Shown: piece after piece, positions 16,337 to 25,743 of the stretch
How the letters are laid out: every line of letters begins with the position of its first letter
Position numbering within the stretch: position 1 is the stretch's first letter
From: an uncultured bacterium
Lineage (GTDB): Bacteria; Desulfobacterota; Binatia; UBA1149; CAITLU01
DNA length: 64,000 bases
Assembly: GCA_903893315.1 (NCBI GenBank)
Contig: CAITLU010000037.1
Location: 19,225-83,224 of the forward strand
Direction: 5' to 3'
Notes under the pieces: model-generated
The model's input: only the letters and a program-made list of their open reading frames with translations
What the model was told of the DNA's origin: nothing
Databases searched by the model: none
Position numbers and translations under genes: made by a program

Positions 16337-18160
16337 ATGGACGTGGCGGCGTACGGCCTGTCTCGCAATCCTTTCGAACGTAATTCCGAGCTCGATGAGG
16401 CCTGCCTGCCGAATCCTTTGGCGGTGCAGTTGTCCGAGTTGCAGGCCGGACTACGCTCGCCTCAGGGCGTCAGCGTGCTCGTCGGCGAGCGCGGCTCGGG
16501 CAAGTCTCTGCTGGCGAAGATCTTCGCACGGCGTCTGGCGGGTCATGCACGCGCAGCCCTGAGCACGGCGCCTGGTCCCGCTCTGGCGGACGTTCTCGCG
16601 GAATGTCTTGCGCAACTCGGCGGTGAAGATGTCGAGACGCGTGACGAAAGCCGGCTGCTTCACGAGTTGGGCATTCTCGTCCAACGCCGGGCCCGTGCGG
16701 GTTCGGTCACCGCGCTGGTGATCGATGATGCGCAGAGACTCTCACCTCAGGTTTTGGCCGGGCTCAGCCGCCTGTTTCCGGAAGACCACGAAGAGCCGCT
16801 TCACTTGCACCTCTTCCTTATCGGTCGACCCGAATTGCTTGATCGAATGAACGGCAGCGCCGATCGGCTGCTGCTTGAACACCTGCTGCAGATCTGCCGG
16901 ATCGAGCCGCTCGGTCTGCGCGACTCGGTTCGTTATCTCGAACGCCGGCTGGCCGCGTGTGGCGGGGAGTTGGTGCAACTGTTCGAGGCCGAAGCGATCG
17001 ATGAGATCGTCGCGCAGGCCAACGGCCGTCTGCTGTCCCTGGAAGCGCTGGCTACGGGTGCTCTCGAGAACGCCGCGCGCAGCGGCGCGGTGCGCGTGAC
17101 GACGGCGCATGTGGAGAAGGCGCCGCCCGCTTCGTGCAAAGAGGAGGAACCGATGGCACTCAAACAGCAACCCCTTCGTTTCGAGATCGCCCAGGAGACA
17201 TTTCGCGACGATGCGATCGAGTGGGGTGACAAGGAGACCGAGGATCGTTGGATTGCCGGAGACGAGTCCGGCGCCGATGAACCGGGACTCTCGTGGGATA
17301 CTAGCGAGGACGAAGAATACCAATCAATGCCGACCGATGATGTGCGACCGGCTCTGGCCTCACGGCCGGTTCCGCGTCGCGGGCTGGTCGGCATGCTCGT
17401 CTTGACCGCTGCGGTATTCATCGGCCTGACCTGGGCCGCCAACCGCTTGCCTGGTGCATCCACCGATCGGCCGAGCGGTCGTGACGCGCTGCTGCTGGCG
17501 CAGCCTGTGGCTTCGCAGCCTCGCGAGATCTTGCGCCTTGCTGAATCGACCGCAGGGGCGGATGCGGCTGCACACGTTCTTGCCCGGAGTAATGGGGTGG
17601 CCGCTGCGGCAGTCGGCGATGGCGCCGGCGCGGAAGAAGTTGATGAAGTGGCGCCGGAAGAACTGGATCGACCGGCCCGGCCGGCCGTGAGGAACTCAGC
17701 CGAAGACGTCGCTGACATCGGTGAGGATCCTGCGGATCACGCGCCGGTCGCTTCCGCGGTAGCGAAGGTCGTGGCAGTCAAGGCCGCGCAGGCGCCAGTT
17801 GCCAAAGCTCAAGCCCGGCCCACCGTTGTTGATGCGAACTCTCCTGTTTCCCGTCCCGCGCGTGTGCAGGTCGCATCGATGCAGATGCCCAAGCTCCCAC
17901 AGCGAGCCGAGCGTGTTTCCGCCAAGCCTTCTGCAGCTTCGGTTTACACCGTTCAGGTCGGCGCCTTTCGCGCCCGCGTCAACGCCCAGGATTTGATCTC
18001 CAAGCTGGGGCCGCGCCTGCGCACCGCGCGCATCATCAACGAAGGAGGGTTCTACCGCGTGGTCAGCGGCTCCTTCGAGAGCAAAGGCGCTGCGGTCGCG
18101 CACGAAGGCAGTCTGCGGCGTGCAGGACTGACCACCTACGTGCGCACCGCGATCTTCTGA
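16337..18160 (+). CDS. ExeA/GspA-like AAA ATPase with one membrane helix and a C-terminal SPOR domain
   Basis: A 607-residue protein from the ATG at 16337 (GGAGG eight bases upstream). Residues about 1-275 are an ExeA/TniB-type AAA domain: the NPFE start motif, Walker A GERGSGKS at 50-57 and Walker B ALVIDD at 126-131. A single transmembrane helix lies near 349-368, followed by a 160-residue Ala/Val/Pro-rich periplasmic linker. A SPOR domain (about 534-607, VYTVQVGAFRAR to the C-terminus) should bind denuded septal peptidoglycan. The layout resembles DamX-type division proteins of gammaproteobacteria. It probably couples cytoplasmic ATP hydrolysis to cell-wall events at the division site. Confidence 0.85.
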   Translation: MDVAAYGLSRNPFERNSELDEACLPNPLAVQLSELQAGLRSPQGVSVLVGERGSGKSLLAKIFARRLAGHARAALSTAPGPALADVLAECLAQLGGEDVETRDESRLLHELGILVQRRARAGSVTALVIDDAQRLSPQVLAGLSRLFPEDHEEPLHLHLFLIGRPELLDRMNGSADRLLLEHLLQICRIEPLGLRDSVRYLERRLAACGGELVQLFEAEAIDEIVAQANGRLLSLEALATGALENAARSGAVRVTTAHVEKAPPASCKEEEPMALKQQPLRFEIAQETFRDDAIEWGDKETEDRWIAGDESGADEPGLSWDTSEDEEYQSMPTDDVRPALASRPVPRRGLVGMLVLTAAVFIGLTWAANRLPGASTDRPSGRDALLLAQPVASQPREILRLAESTAGADAAAHVLARSNGVAAAAVGDGAGAEEVDEVAPEELDRPARPAVRNSAEDVADIGEDPADHAPVASAVAKVVAVKAAQAPVAKAQARPTVVDANSPVSRPARVQVASMQMPKLPQRAERVSAKPSAASVYTVQVGAFRARVNAQDLISKLGPRLRTARIINEGGFYRVVSGSFESKGAAVAHEGSLRRAGLTTYVRTAIF

Positions 18161-18228
18161 GACCGGGCCTCGCGATTAACACGGCCACCGCGCTCGATGC
18201 GTCCGGTGTTGCTGTGTTGAGCGCTTCG

Positions 18229-19248
18229 TCAGGCGTGCAGCGTACGAATTACTTCCTGCCACCAATCGTCGTCGGTGCCGGGAATGAAGGGAAGATAAAG
18301 CGCCACGCGCTGCACGCGTCCTTCGAATCGTTTCTTGAGCAGGCCTGGAATTTCGTCGCGGCGTCCGATTACCGAAAAGGCTTCGAGAACGTCGTCGGTG
18401 ACGAGTTCGGCCATGTCGCTCCAGGCGCCTTTTTGCGAACACTCGTGCAGTTTAGGGCCCAGGTCTCCCCAGCCGTGCGCTTCGAGGACGGCGCGGTAGG
18501 TACGCGTCGATGCGTAGAACGCGATCTGCTGGCGCACTGCTGAGGCCGCTCCTTCGCGCTCCTCGTCGCTCTTTCCCATCACGACGAAACACGGTGCCGC
18601 CAGCGTCACCGCCGAAGCCTCGCGGCCGACGTTGGCAGCGCCCTCGGCGATGAGAGGGACGATCACCTCGTCGATGTACTTGGTGCTGTTCAGAGGATGC
18701 AGGTGGAAGCCGTCGCATAGCTCGCCGGCCAGCCGGCACATGTATTCGTTGACGCCGGAGATGAAGATCGGCGGTCGCGGTGCGCTGATCGGACCCGGAT
18801 CGAAAAATGGGGTCATCAGGCTGAACTGATAGTACTTGCCGGTGTATGCCAGACGCTTGCCTTCCTGCCAGCAGGTCCAGATCGCGTGAAGCGACTCTAT
18901 GAGTTCTCTCAGCCTGGGCCCCGGAGAGACCCACGGCACGCTGAAGCGTTTCTCGTTGTGGCCTTTGACCTGGGTGCCGAGGCCGAGAAGAAAACGTCCG
19001 CTCGAGAAGTTCTGCAGATCCCACGCGGTATGTGCGGTGATCATCGGACTGCGCGGAAAGGCCACCGCGATCGAGGTTCCTAGCTCGATCGCTTCGGTGT
19101 GTTCCGCGGCGATCATCAAGGGCAGGAAGGGATCGTGTGAGGTCTCGGCTGTCATCAGGCCGTCGAACCCCAGGCGCTCGGCGGCGCGCGCCGTTTCCGC
19201 CACCTTGGCGATCGAAGCACCGAGCAGAATCGTATCGAGTTTGAGCAT
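18229..19248 (-). CDS. LLM-class flavin-dependent (probably F420-dependent) oxidoreductase
   Basis: A 339-residue luciferase-like monooxygenase-fold enzyme from the ATG at 19248 (AAGGAGG six bases upstream). It has the family pattern AAERLGFDGLMTAETSHDPFLPL, GTSIAVAFPRSP, WDLQNFSSGRFLLGLGTQ and the PPIFISGV strand. It resembles the F420-dependent subfamily known mainly from mycobacteria and other F420 makers; FMN use cannot be excluded. No F420 synthesis gene is in the window. The substrate is unknown. It is convergent with the AAA-SPOR gene. Confidence 0.85.
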   Translation of the reverse strand: MLKLDTILLGASIAKVAETARAAERLGFDGLMTAETSHDPFLPLMIAAEHTEAIELGTSIAVAFPRSPMITAHTAWDLQNFSSGRFLLGLGTQVKGHNEKRFSVPWVSPGPRLRELIESLHAIWTCWQEGKRLAYTGKYYQFSLMTPFFDPGPISAPRPPIFISGVNEYMCRLAGELCDGFHLHPLNSTKYIDEVIVPLIAEGAANVGREASAVTLAAPCFVVMGKSDEEREGAASAVRQQIAFYASTRTYRAVLEAHGWGDLGPKLHECSQKGAWSDMAELVTDDVLEAFSVIGRRDEIPGLLKKRFEGRVQRVALYLPFIPGTDDDWWQEVIRTLHA

Positions 19249-19533
19249 GGCTGGCCTCCTTGCCCGCCTGAAGTAGGCGAGGGGCGATGCGGATGGTAGC
19301 CGCCGGGACGGATTTGGCCTCCTCTGTACAGACCTGTCCGGTCGGAAGCCCATCAGGAGACAACTTGATGGGCCCGAGCCTGCGGCCGGGGAAAGGCTGA
19401 AAACGAGTGTTTATGCGGCCCGTGGGCGAGGCAGTTGAGTTCCCCGAGTCAGGCAGCGCCGGTGGCATGGCGATTGCGGTGATCCGCTTGCCCGGGCTCA
19501 GGTGCCACGGTGCACACAAGAGAGGATTTCGAC
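19249..19533. other. Intergenic region with an 8-base inverted repeat
   Basis: These 285 bases lie between the divergent LLM gene and the small orphan gene. They contain GCCCATCA at 19348-19355 and its exact complement at 19366-19373, with a 10-base loop. No convincing reading frame or riboswitch signature was seen; it may hold promoters for both directions. Confidence 0.4.
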
Positions 19534-19782
19534 GTGATCATCGACGACCAGAGCTTCATCGACATGGCATTCCATCTGCGCCACGCGTCCGAGGATCTGC
19601 TGACAGCGGCCCAGCGGCTCTCGCGTCTTTGTGACCCCAAGCTGCCGATGGGCGGCGACCGCAGCGAAATCGTCCAGGCTCTCGACTCGCTGGTGGCCAT
19701 GAACCGTGAGTTCGTCGCAGTCGAGCACGTCATTCGCGCGGTGTGGGACGCCAATCACGGCGGCCCCGAACTGTCTCACTGA
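19534..19782 (+). CDS. Small helical protein of unknown function
   Basis: An 82-residue frame from the GTG at 19534, chosen because GAGAGGA lies seven bases upstream; a GTG at 19510 is the alternative. I do not recognise the family. The sequence looks mostly alpha-helical (IDMAFHLRHASEDLLTAAQRLSRL, split by a Pro/Gly loop PKLPMGGD, then a second helix), acidic and soluble, with two Met-rich turns. It stands alone between two minus-strand genes. Confidence 0.55.
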   Translation: MIIDDQSFIDMAFHLRHASEDLLTAAQRLSRLCDPKLPMGGDRSEIVQALDSLVAMNREFVAVEHVIRAVWDANHGGPELSH

Positions 19783-19839
19783 AATCGGGTTGGAGGAGGC
19801 GCCGCGCGCCAGCACTTTCGGCGGCGTTTTGAGTCCTGA

Positions 19840-20838
19840 CTAGAGTTGGCGATCAACGAGATCGCAGACGAGCGCGCGGATATTGTCGCGGAAGCTGGAG
19901 GCGGGCAGGCGATCGATGATCGCGGCCGCCGCCGTGGCATGGGCGACTGCGGCCTCGCGCACGCGCGTCGCTATGCCGCCTTCCTTCAGAGCGGCCAGCG
20001 CCTCTTCTATCGCCGCTGCACCGCAGTCTTCTTCGAGGAATGCACGCCGGACAGCGGGAAGCGTCAGTCCCCACACCACGGTCAGGGACGGGTTACCGTC
20101 GATCAGGTCGGCGCCGACGCGCTTGCCGGTCTTGGCGGGGTCACCCTCGATGTCGAGCACGTCGTCGATCATCTGGAACGCGATGCCGATCTCGCGGCCG
20201 CAACGTTCCATCTCGTCCACATCGGCGGCCGGCATCTTGGCGAGGTAGGCCGCGATGCGGGTTCCGACCGCGAACAGCGACGCGGTCTTGCGTGCGATGA
20301 TCTCGAAGTAGTCCTGTTCGGTCACTGCCGTGTTACGTCTGAAACGTCCCTGAAGGATCTCGCCTTCAGTCAGTTGCACGCAGGCATCGGCCGCCCAGCG
20401 TACGATGTTCTCCTCGAAGCGCCCGCAGACCTGGAAGGCCCTCGAAAACAGAAAGTCGCCTGTGACCAAGGTGTCGGCGATGCCGAAGCGTACAGGGGCA
20501 GCGTCTTTGCCGCGGCGCACGTCGCTGGAATCGATGATGTCGTCGTGCAGCAGCGTGGCGGTATGGATGAGTTCGAGAGAGACCGACAGGTCGACCATGT
20601 CGGTAACGTCGACGCCCCCGCAGGCTCGGAAAACGAGCAGCGCCACCGCTGGGCGAACCCTCTTGCCGCCGGCATTGATGAGGTAGTCAGCGATCTCAGT
20701 CAGTCGCGGTTCACGCGCGCGGATGACCTCCGCAATGCGCTTCTCTACGAGCGCCAGATCACCTTCGATCAGGCGCAGCGGAGCGGTCGCTCGCTGGGAG
20801 CGGGAAGAGGAATCCTGGCTCACTGAGGGCTTTCTCAA
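19840..20838 (-). CDS. Polyprenyl (octaprenyl-type) diphosphate synthase
   Basis: A 332-residue trans-isoprenyl diphosphate synthase from the TTG at 20838, which has GGAAG six bases upstream; a GTG at 20823 is possible. It has the first Asp-rich motif in LLHDDIID, the GGKRVRP substrate loop and the second Asp-rich motif in FQMIDDVLDIEGD. Two extra residues are not inserted between the first motif's Asp pair, as in the IspB/octaprenyl class. It makes a long polyprenyl chain for a quinone. Divergent from an 8Fe-8S ferredoxin gene. Confidence 0.88.
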   Translation of the reverse strand: MRKPSVSQDSSSRSQRATAPLRLIEGDLALVEKRIAEVIRAREPRLTEIADYLINAGGKRVRPAVALLVFRACGGVDVTDMVDLSVSLELIHTATLLHDDIIDSSDVRRGKDAAPVRFGIADTLVTGDFLFSRAFQVCGRFEENIVRWAADACVQLTEGEILQGRFRRNTAVTEQDYFEIIARKTASLFAVGTRIAAYLAKMPAADVDEMERCGREIGIAFQMIDDVLDIEGDPAKTGKRVGADLIDGNPSLTVVWGLTLPAVRRAFLEEDCGAAAIEEALAALKEGGIATRVREAAVAHATAAAAIIDRLPASSFRDNIRALVCDLVDRQL

Positions 20839-20901
20839 TCACATCTTCCGGGGAAACCGAAACGGGCGGGATGACGCGCTGGCAAAGGAACCCGTCGAAA
20901 C

Positions 20902-20930
20902 TTTACACCTGCGAGTGCCTGTGAGACATT
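20902..20930 (+). promoter_or_regulatory. Candidate promoter for the ferredoxin-YbhN-coaBC genes
   Basis: TTTACA (20902-20907) and GACATT (20925-20930) are 17 bases apart, 38 bases before the ferredoxin start. The -35 is five of six to consensus, the -10 only three of six. Confidence 0.35.
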
Positions 20931-20955
20931 CCGAAAAATTCCCCCGGTCCAGTAG

Positions 20956-21303
<348 letters not shown>

Positions 21304-21327
21304 GGCGTCGGCGCAAGCCTGAGGTCC

Positions 21328-22341
21328 ATGGATAGACGAGTCCGGCGAACCATCCAGCTTGTCGCCGGGGTGGCTCTTTCCGGCCTCTTTCTTTGGCTTG
21401 CGCTGAAGGGTGAGGATTGGGGCGCCATAAGGGCAGAGATAGCGCGGGCCGACCTGCGTTGGATCGCGCTGACCTTGCCGCTGGGGACGTATGTGCTGTA
21501 CGCCCGCTGCCAGCGCTGGCGCATTCTGCTCGAGCGCTCACACGGCCGCAGCATCGCGATGGAGCCGATCTTTTCGGCCTCGGCCATCGGCTTCATGGCC
21601 AATATGCTGCTGCCGTTCCGAGTGGGAGAGATCGCGAGGCCTTACCTCGTCGCTCGCAATACGGGCCTGTCACTGACGACCACCTTTGCAACCGTGGTCG
21701 TGGAGAGGGTTCTCGATCTGATGGCGCTGGCGGTTTTCGGCATCGGCATAGTGATGCTGGCCGACGTCCCTCCGCTCGTCGTGCAGGGGGCCAAGATCGT
21801 GGCCCTGCTGACCGCGATTGCGTTCGGTGGCGCCTACTTCGTCACCGTGCAGCGGCGGCGTGTTCTGCCGGTACTCGACCTGCTGTGGGCGAAGGTTCCG
21901 GTCATCGGTCCCGTGGTGCTGCGTCTCGAGCACGAGTTCGTCGACGGCATGGCAGCGATTTCGGATCCGGCAACGCTGCTTCGAACTATTCTCTGGTCGT
22001 TCTACATCTGGTTCGTCATTGCGGTAGGTTTCGCGGTCGGCTTCCGCGCGCTCGGGATCGATGTCCCGTTCATCGGCGGCGGCATCACGGTTACGACAGT
22101 GGTGGCGCTGGCCGTGTCGGTGCCGTCAGCGCCAGCTTTCGTCGGACAGTTCGAGTACGGCTGCAAGCTCGCGCTTGAACAGGTCTACGCAGTGAATGGG
22201 GCCGTGGCGATCAGTTACACGCTTCTCATGCACACTGCCCAGTTCGTTACGCAGATTCTGCTCGGACTAGTCTTCCTGGTGCGCGAGGGCCTCAGCCTCG
22301 GTGACCTCAGTCATCTCGACGAGAAGGTGAAGGAGCCGTAG
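21328..22341 (+). CDS. Lysylphosphatidylglycerol synthase-type TM protein (YbhN/UPF0104, flippase-like)
   Basis: A 337-residue integral membrane protein with about eight hydrophobic helices. It matches the LPG_synthase_TM/UPF0104 family through the LLPFRVGEIARPYLVARNTGLS loop with its conserved Arg-x-Gly-Glu, TVVVERVLDL, and VPSAPAFVGQFEYG near the end. Relatives include the flippase half of MprF and YbhN; a role in lipid movement is inferred. There is no C-terminal aminoacyl-transferase domain. Its stop codon overlaps the GTG of coaBC by one base. Confidence 0.82.
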   Translation: MDRRVRRTIQLVAGVALSGLFLWLALKGEDWGAIRAEIARADLRWIALTLPLGTYVLYARCQRWRILLERSHGRSIAMEPIFSASAIGFMANMLLPFRVGEIARPYLVARNTGLSLTTTFATVVVERVLDLMALAVFGIGIVMLADVPPLVVQGAKIVALLTAIAFGGAYFVTVQRRRVLPVLDLLWAKVPVIGPVVLRLEHEFVDGMAAISDPATLLRTILWSFYIWFVIAVGFAVGFRALGIDVPFIGGGITVTTVVALAVSVPSAPAFVGQFEYGCKLALEQVYAVNGAVAISYTLLMHTAQFVTQILLGLVFLVREGLSLGDLSHLDEKVKEP

Positions 22342-23549
22342 TGAAGCACATCTTTTCAGGTAAACGGGTGCTGCTGTGTGTGGGAGGCGGCATCGCCGCC
22401 TACAAGACTGCCGAAGTAGTTCGCCGCCTGGGCGCTTGCGGTGCCGACGTGCAGGTGGCGATGACGCCGGCTGCGTGCGAGTTCATCACGCCGCTGACAC
22501 TTCAGACCCTGTCGCATCACCGGGTCGCGGTCGATCTGTTCAGCAGCACCGACGAAGCTACCATCGGGCACATCTCCATTGCCGAGTCGGCCGATGTGGT
22601 GCTGGTCGCACCGGCCACTGCCGACTTGATCGCTCGCATGGCTCACGGGCTGGCCAACGATATCGTGACGACCGCACTGCTGGCCACGCGCGCTCCTGTC
22701 GTCGTCGCTCCGGCGATGAACAGCCACATGCTGGCGCATCCGGCAACCGTGAGGAATCTCGAAATACTGACCGGATTCGGCCATCGCCTCGTAGCCAGCG
22801 ACAGCGGCGAACTTGCTTGCGGCTACGAAGGACCGGGACGCCTTCCTGATCCAGATGCACTGTTGGCCGAAGTCGCTGCGGCTCTTTGTGCCAAGGATCT
22901 TGGCGGAGTGCGCGTGCTGGTCTCGGCCGGTCCGACGCGAGAAGCACTCGATCCGGTTCGTTACCTCAGCAACCGCTCGAGCGGCCGCATGGGCTACGCA
23001 GTGGCCGCGGCCGCTTGGCGTCGCGGAGCGGAGGTCACCTTGGTCAGCGGGCCGACCGCGTTGGCGAGGCCGCGCGGCGTCACGTGTGTGGACGTCAACT
23101 CCGCTGCCGAGATGAAAGAGGCGCTGGAGTCCCGCACGGGCGCGAGCGAAATCGTCGTCATGGTCGCGGCGGTCGCGGACTATCGGCCAACGGCTCGGGC
23201 CTCGAGCAAGATAAAGAAGAGTGCGGGAGCGGGATTGACGCTGGTGCTCGAAGAGAACGACGACATCCTGGCGGCGCTCGCTAAAATTGCCGGGCCGCGG
23301 GTGGTGGTAGGTTTCGCGGCCGAGACCGACGACGTGGTTAGGCACGCCCGCGACAAAATGGTCCGCAAGGGCCTCGACCTGATCGTCGCCAACGACGTGA
23401 CGAAGCCCGGAGCAGGGTTCGATACCGAGACGAACGCGGCCGTGCTGCTGGGCGCTGACGGTAATCAGGAAGAGACAGGCTTGATTACCAAGGATGAACT
23501 CGCCGACCGCATCCTCGATCGTGCGATCGCGTTGCGCGGCCGAAGCTAG
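22341..23549 (+). CDS. coaBC: Bifunctional phosphopantothenoylcysteine decarboxylase/phosphopantothenate-cysteine ligase
   Basis: A 402-residue bifunctional enzyme of coenzyme A synthesis, started at a GTG overlapping the previous stop. The N-terminal CoaC flavoprotein domain (about 1-185) has GGGIAAYKT, the PAMNSHM motif and the active-site Cys loop ELACGYEGPGR. The C-terminal CoaB ligase domain has SAGPTREALDPVRYLSNRSSGRMG, the KIKK substrate motif and IVANDV. Together they turn 4'-phosphopantothenate into 4'-phosphopantetheine via the cysteine adduct. Length is normal. Confidence 0.95.
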   Translation: MKHIFSGKRVLLCVGGGIAAYKTAEVVRRLGACGADVQVAMTPAACEFITPLTLQTLSHHRVAVDLFSSTDEATIGHISIAESADVVLVAPATADLIARMAHGLANDIVTTALLATRAPVVVAPAMNSHMLAHPATVRNLEILTGFGHRLVASDSGELACGYEGPGRLPDPDALLAEVAAALCAKDLGGVRVLVSAGPTREALDPVRYLSNRSSGRMGYAVAAAAWRRGAEVTLVSGPTALARPRGVTCVDVNSAAEMKEALESRTGASEIVVMVAAVADYRPTARASSKIKKSAGAGLTLVLEENDDILAALAKIAGPRVVVGFAAETDDVVRHARDKMVRKGLDLIVANDVTKPGAGFDTETNAAVLLGADGNQEETGLITKDELADRILDRAIALRGRS

Positions 23550-23595
23550 CGACTGGCACGCCGCTGAGCGGGCGTACGCTCGCGCAGGAACGGAC

Positions 23596-24489
23596 CTAGC
23601 TTTGAGGGGGAGACAGGTGGTCGGGCGGCAGTTCCTCGAGTCCCATCTGCTCGGCGATTTCGGCTTCGAGCGCCGGATCCAGGCGTCGCGCTCTCTTCAG
23701 TGCACGCAGGCGTCGACGTAACGCGATTGCCCGCAGCAAAACTTCTTCGCCGGTCGGATCGTAGTCCTGTGTGTAGGATTGGCGCTGCTCGCTCAATAGA
23801 TCGACCGCCGCCGCGATGCATGCCGCGTTGTAGCGTGCGAGAGTGTCGTCGCTCAGTTCGTAGCGGGAACGCGCGCTTACTCTCTTGACGAAAGCCTGCC
23901 AGCGATCCAGACGCGAGACGGCGAGCAGAGAATCGAAGATCCGCTTGTTGGTCTTGAAGGAGAGCAGGGTGCGTGTGACGACCCGCTCAACCAGTGCGTC
24001 GCAGTCAGTGAACGAGCGCGTCAGCAGCTTCTCGCCGAGTTCGCGCCGACTTGGCTGTTGGAGTGCGTCGGCGCGGGCTTCCCAGTAGGCGTGGCCGAGC
24101 GCGGGGGAAGCGAATGAGCGCAGCAGACTGCTCGGGACGAAGTGGTTGTGCGACAGGATATCTGCCGCAAGGTGGGTCATGTAACCCCAGGCGAACGCCT
24201 TCTCCCGGTCGCTGTCGGCTTCATCGACGAAACGCCATGCCACCGGCCAGCGATGGCAGTGTCCCGCCAGGTCGCCGCTGTACGACTTGGCCTGGATGAT
24301 GTCGGCACCGATGCAGCCGTAGAGATAACAGGACTGGTTGGCGGCAAGAACTGCACGAACCGCATCCGGCAGGTCGGCGAGGCTGGCCAGCACACCGCTT
24401 CCGTGTACGATATGCGTGATCGGCCCCCACGCCAGCGCGTTGTCTGGAAACAGAAAGACGATCGCAGCGGTCAGGACGAGCAGCAGCAT
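23596..24489 (-). CDS. Secreted zinc-dependent phospholipase C-like protein
   Basis: A 297-residue protein from the ATG at 24489; no strong ribosome site confirms this start. It has a classic signal peptide (hydrophobic [13 protein letters not shown], then cleavage near NALA-WG). The mature N-terminus begins WGPITH, as in zinc-dependent phospholipase C (PF00882), in which the N-terminal Trp and His bind the metals. Further candidate ligands are His and Asp in CIGADI, GHCHRW, and [15 protein letters not shown]. It probably acts in the periplasm or outside. The C-terminal 60 residues are Arg/Glu-rich helices. Convergent with coaBC, divergent from the glycosylase gene. Confidence 0.8.
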   Translation of the reverse strand: MLLLVLTAAIVFLFPDNALAWGPITHIVHGSGVLASLADLPDAVRAVLAANQSCYLYGCIGADIIQAKSYSGDLAGHCHRWPVAWRFVDEADSDREKAFAWGYMTHLAADILSHNHFVPSSLLRSFASPALGHAYWEARADALQQPSRRELGEKLLTRSFTDCDALVERVVTRTLLSFKTNKRIFDSLLAVSRLDRWQAFVKRVSARSRYELSDDTLARYNAACIAAAVDLLSEQRQSYTQDYDPTGEEVLLRAIALRRRLRALKRARRLDPALEAEIAEQMGLEELPPDHLSPPQS

Positions 24490-24527
24490 CGGACGACCGA
24501 CATTACAGCGGGCCACGACACGGAACA

Positions 24528-25382
24528 ATGGAACGGGATGCTCGGAAACTTGTGCGTGCCTACCTGGAGCGGGAGATCGCTCTGGGCCTCGATGAGTTGC
24601 CGCGAGTGACGGGCGCGGGGTCGGCGACCGGCCCTGGCCGTGCTGCCGGAGTCGTGCGGCCGGCGGCTTCGAGTGACGCCGCGGTAGTTCCCGAGCAGTC
24701 GGCGGCACCGTCTTACGCATCCGCGGCCCGGCCTCTGGTTGCCGCGCCTTCGGCGCTTTCGGATCTGCTTGTCGAGCCGGCGATCCGTGGCGCCGCGTCA
24801 CTCGGAGAACTGCGCGACGTGCTCGGAGATTGCCGACGCTGCAAACTATGCAGTGGACGCAAGAACATCGTTTTCGGCGTCGGCAATCCGAACGCGGAAG
24901 TGATGTTTGTCGGCGAAGGCCCCGGAGAAGACGAGGACCTGCAAGGCGAACCATTCGTCGGTAAAGCCGGAGCGCTGCTAGATAAGATAATCACCGGCGG
25001 TATGGGACTGAGCCGCGAGGCGGTCTACATCGCCAACGTCGTCAAGTGCCGTCCGCCGGGCAACCGCAATCCCGAGCCGGATGAAATCGTGGCCTGTGAG
25101 CCATTCCTGCGGCGCCAGATCGAGTTGGTGGCCCCGAAGGTCATCGTGTCATTGGGAGCTTTTGCCACTCAGGCTTTGCTCCGTGACCGGACGCCGATCT
25201 CACAGCGGCGGGGACGCTGGCACCAACTCGACGGTTTCGGTGCAGACGGCAGCGTTGCGTTGATGCCGACCTTCCATCCCGCCTATCTACTGCGTACTCC
25301 GGGCGACAAGCGGCTGGTCTGGGAAGACATCAAGTTGGTGATGGCCAGACTCGGCCTCGCGGTTCCGGGGCGGGGTTCGTGA
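24528..25382 (+). CDS. Family 4 (4Fe-4S) uracil-DNA glycosylase
   Basis: A 284-residue DNA repair enzyme. The catalytic domain starts near residue 93 and has the family-4 signatures: cysteines in CRRCKLC, the [19 protein letters not shown] active-site loop, [18 protein letters not shown] with the third Cys, ACEPFL with the fourth, and HPAYLLR. It removes uracil from deaminated DNA. The first 90 residues are an extension, a charged start ([20 protein letters not shown]) then a low-complexity Ala/Pro/Ser linker; other members of the family often begin directly with the cluster motif. Confidence 0.9.
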   Translation: MERDARKLVRAYLEREIALGLDELPRVTGAGSATGPGRAAGVVRPAASSDAAVVPEQSAAPSYASAARPLVAAPSALSDLLVEPAIRGAASLGELRDVLGDCRRCKLCSGRKNIVFGVGNPNAEVMFVGEGPGEDEDLQGEPFVGKAGALLDKIITGGMGLSREAVYIANVVKCRPPGNRNPEPDEIVACEPFLRRQIELVAPKVIVSLGAFATQALLRDRTPISQRRGRWHQLDGFGADGSVALMPTFHPAYLLRTPGDKRLVWEDIKLVMARLGLAVPGRGS

Positions 25383-25521
25383 TCTTGGATCCCATGCACT
25401 GGCCTGGGCGCCGAAGCGATGGCTGCGCACTTCGGGTCGCGCCGCCTTGGCGCAGTCGTAGCTCTCGCGCTCGGTCCGTTGTTGCGGTACACCCCGGGGC
25501 TCCGCGCCGGCTTGGTTGTGC
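25383..25521. other. Gap between the uracil-DNA glycosylase gene and the 52-codon minus-strand frame
   Basis: I see no supported gene, RNA or terminator in these 139 bases. Together with the next small frame they form a 361-base space before queA. Confidence 0.4.
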
Positions 25522-25680
25522 TCAGATCGCGCGACGCCGCGCGACGATGTACTTGCAGTGACGATGGACGTTCCAAGACAAGACGACTTCACGGGCGACA
25601 ACGTCCCCGTGAAGGTCAATGCGGCACCGTCCTTTCGTGGTGTGGAGCCGAGCAGGACGGTCCTCGACGTCGAGAACCAT
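25522..25680 (-). CDS. Possible 52-residue small protein
   Basis: A minus-strand frame from the ATG at 25680 to a TGA at 25522. The product reads like a folded protein rather than noise: it starts MVLDVEDRPARL, continues with RIDLHGDVVAREVVLSWN and ends HCKYIVARRRAI. About 70% of codons end in G or C, in line with the neighbours. No good ribosome site is visible, and I do not recognise a family. It lies alone between two plus-strand genes. Confidence 0.35.
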   Translation of the reverse strand: MVLDVEDRPARLHTTKGRCRIDLHGDVVAREVVLSWNVHRHCKYIVARRRAI

Positions 25681-25743
25681 CCGTATGTTACCCGGACGAC
25701 TCTACGCAGCACCGGCGGCCGGCCGGCTCGCTGACACCTTCTC

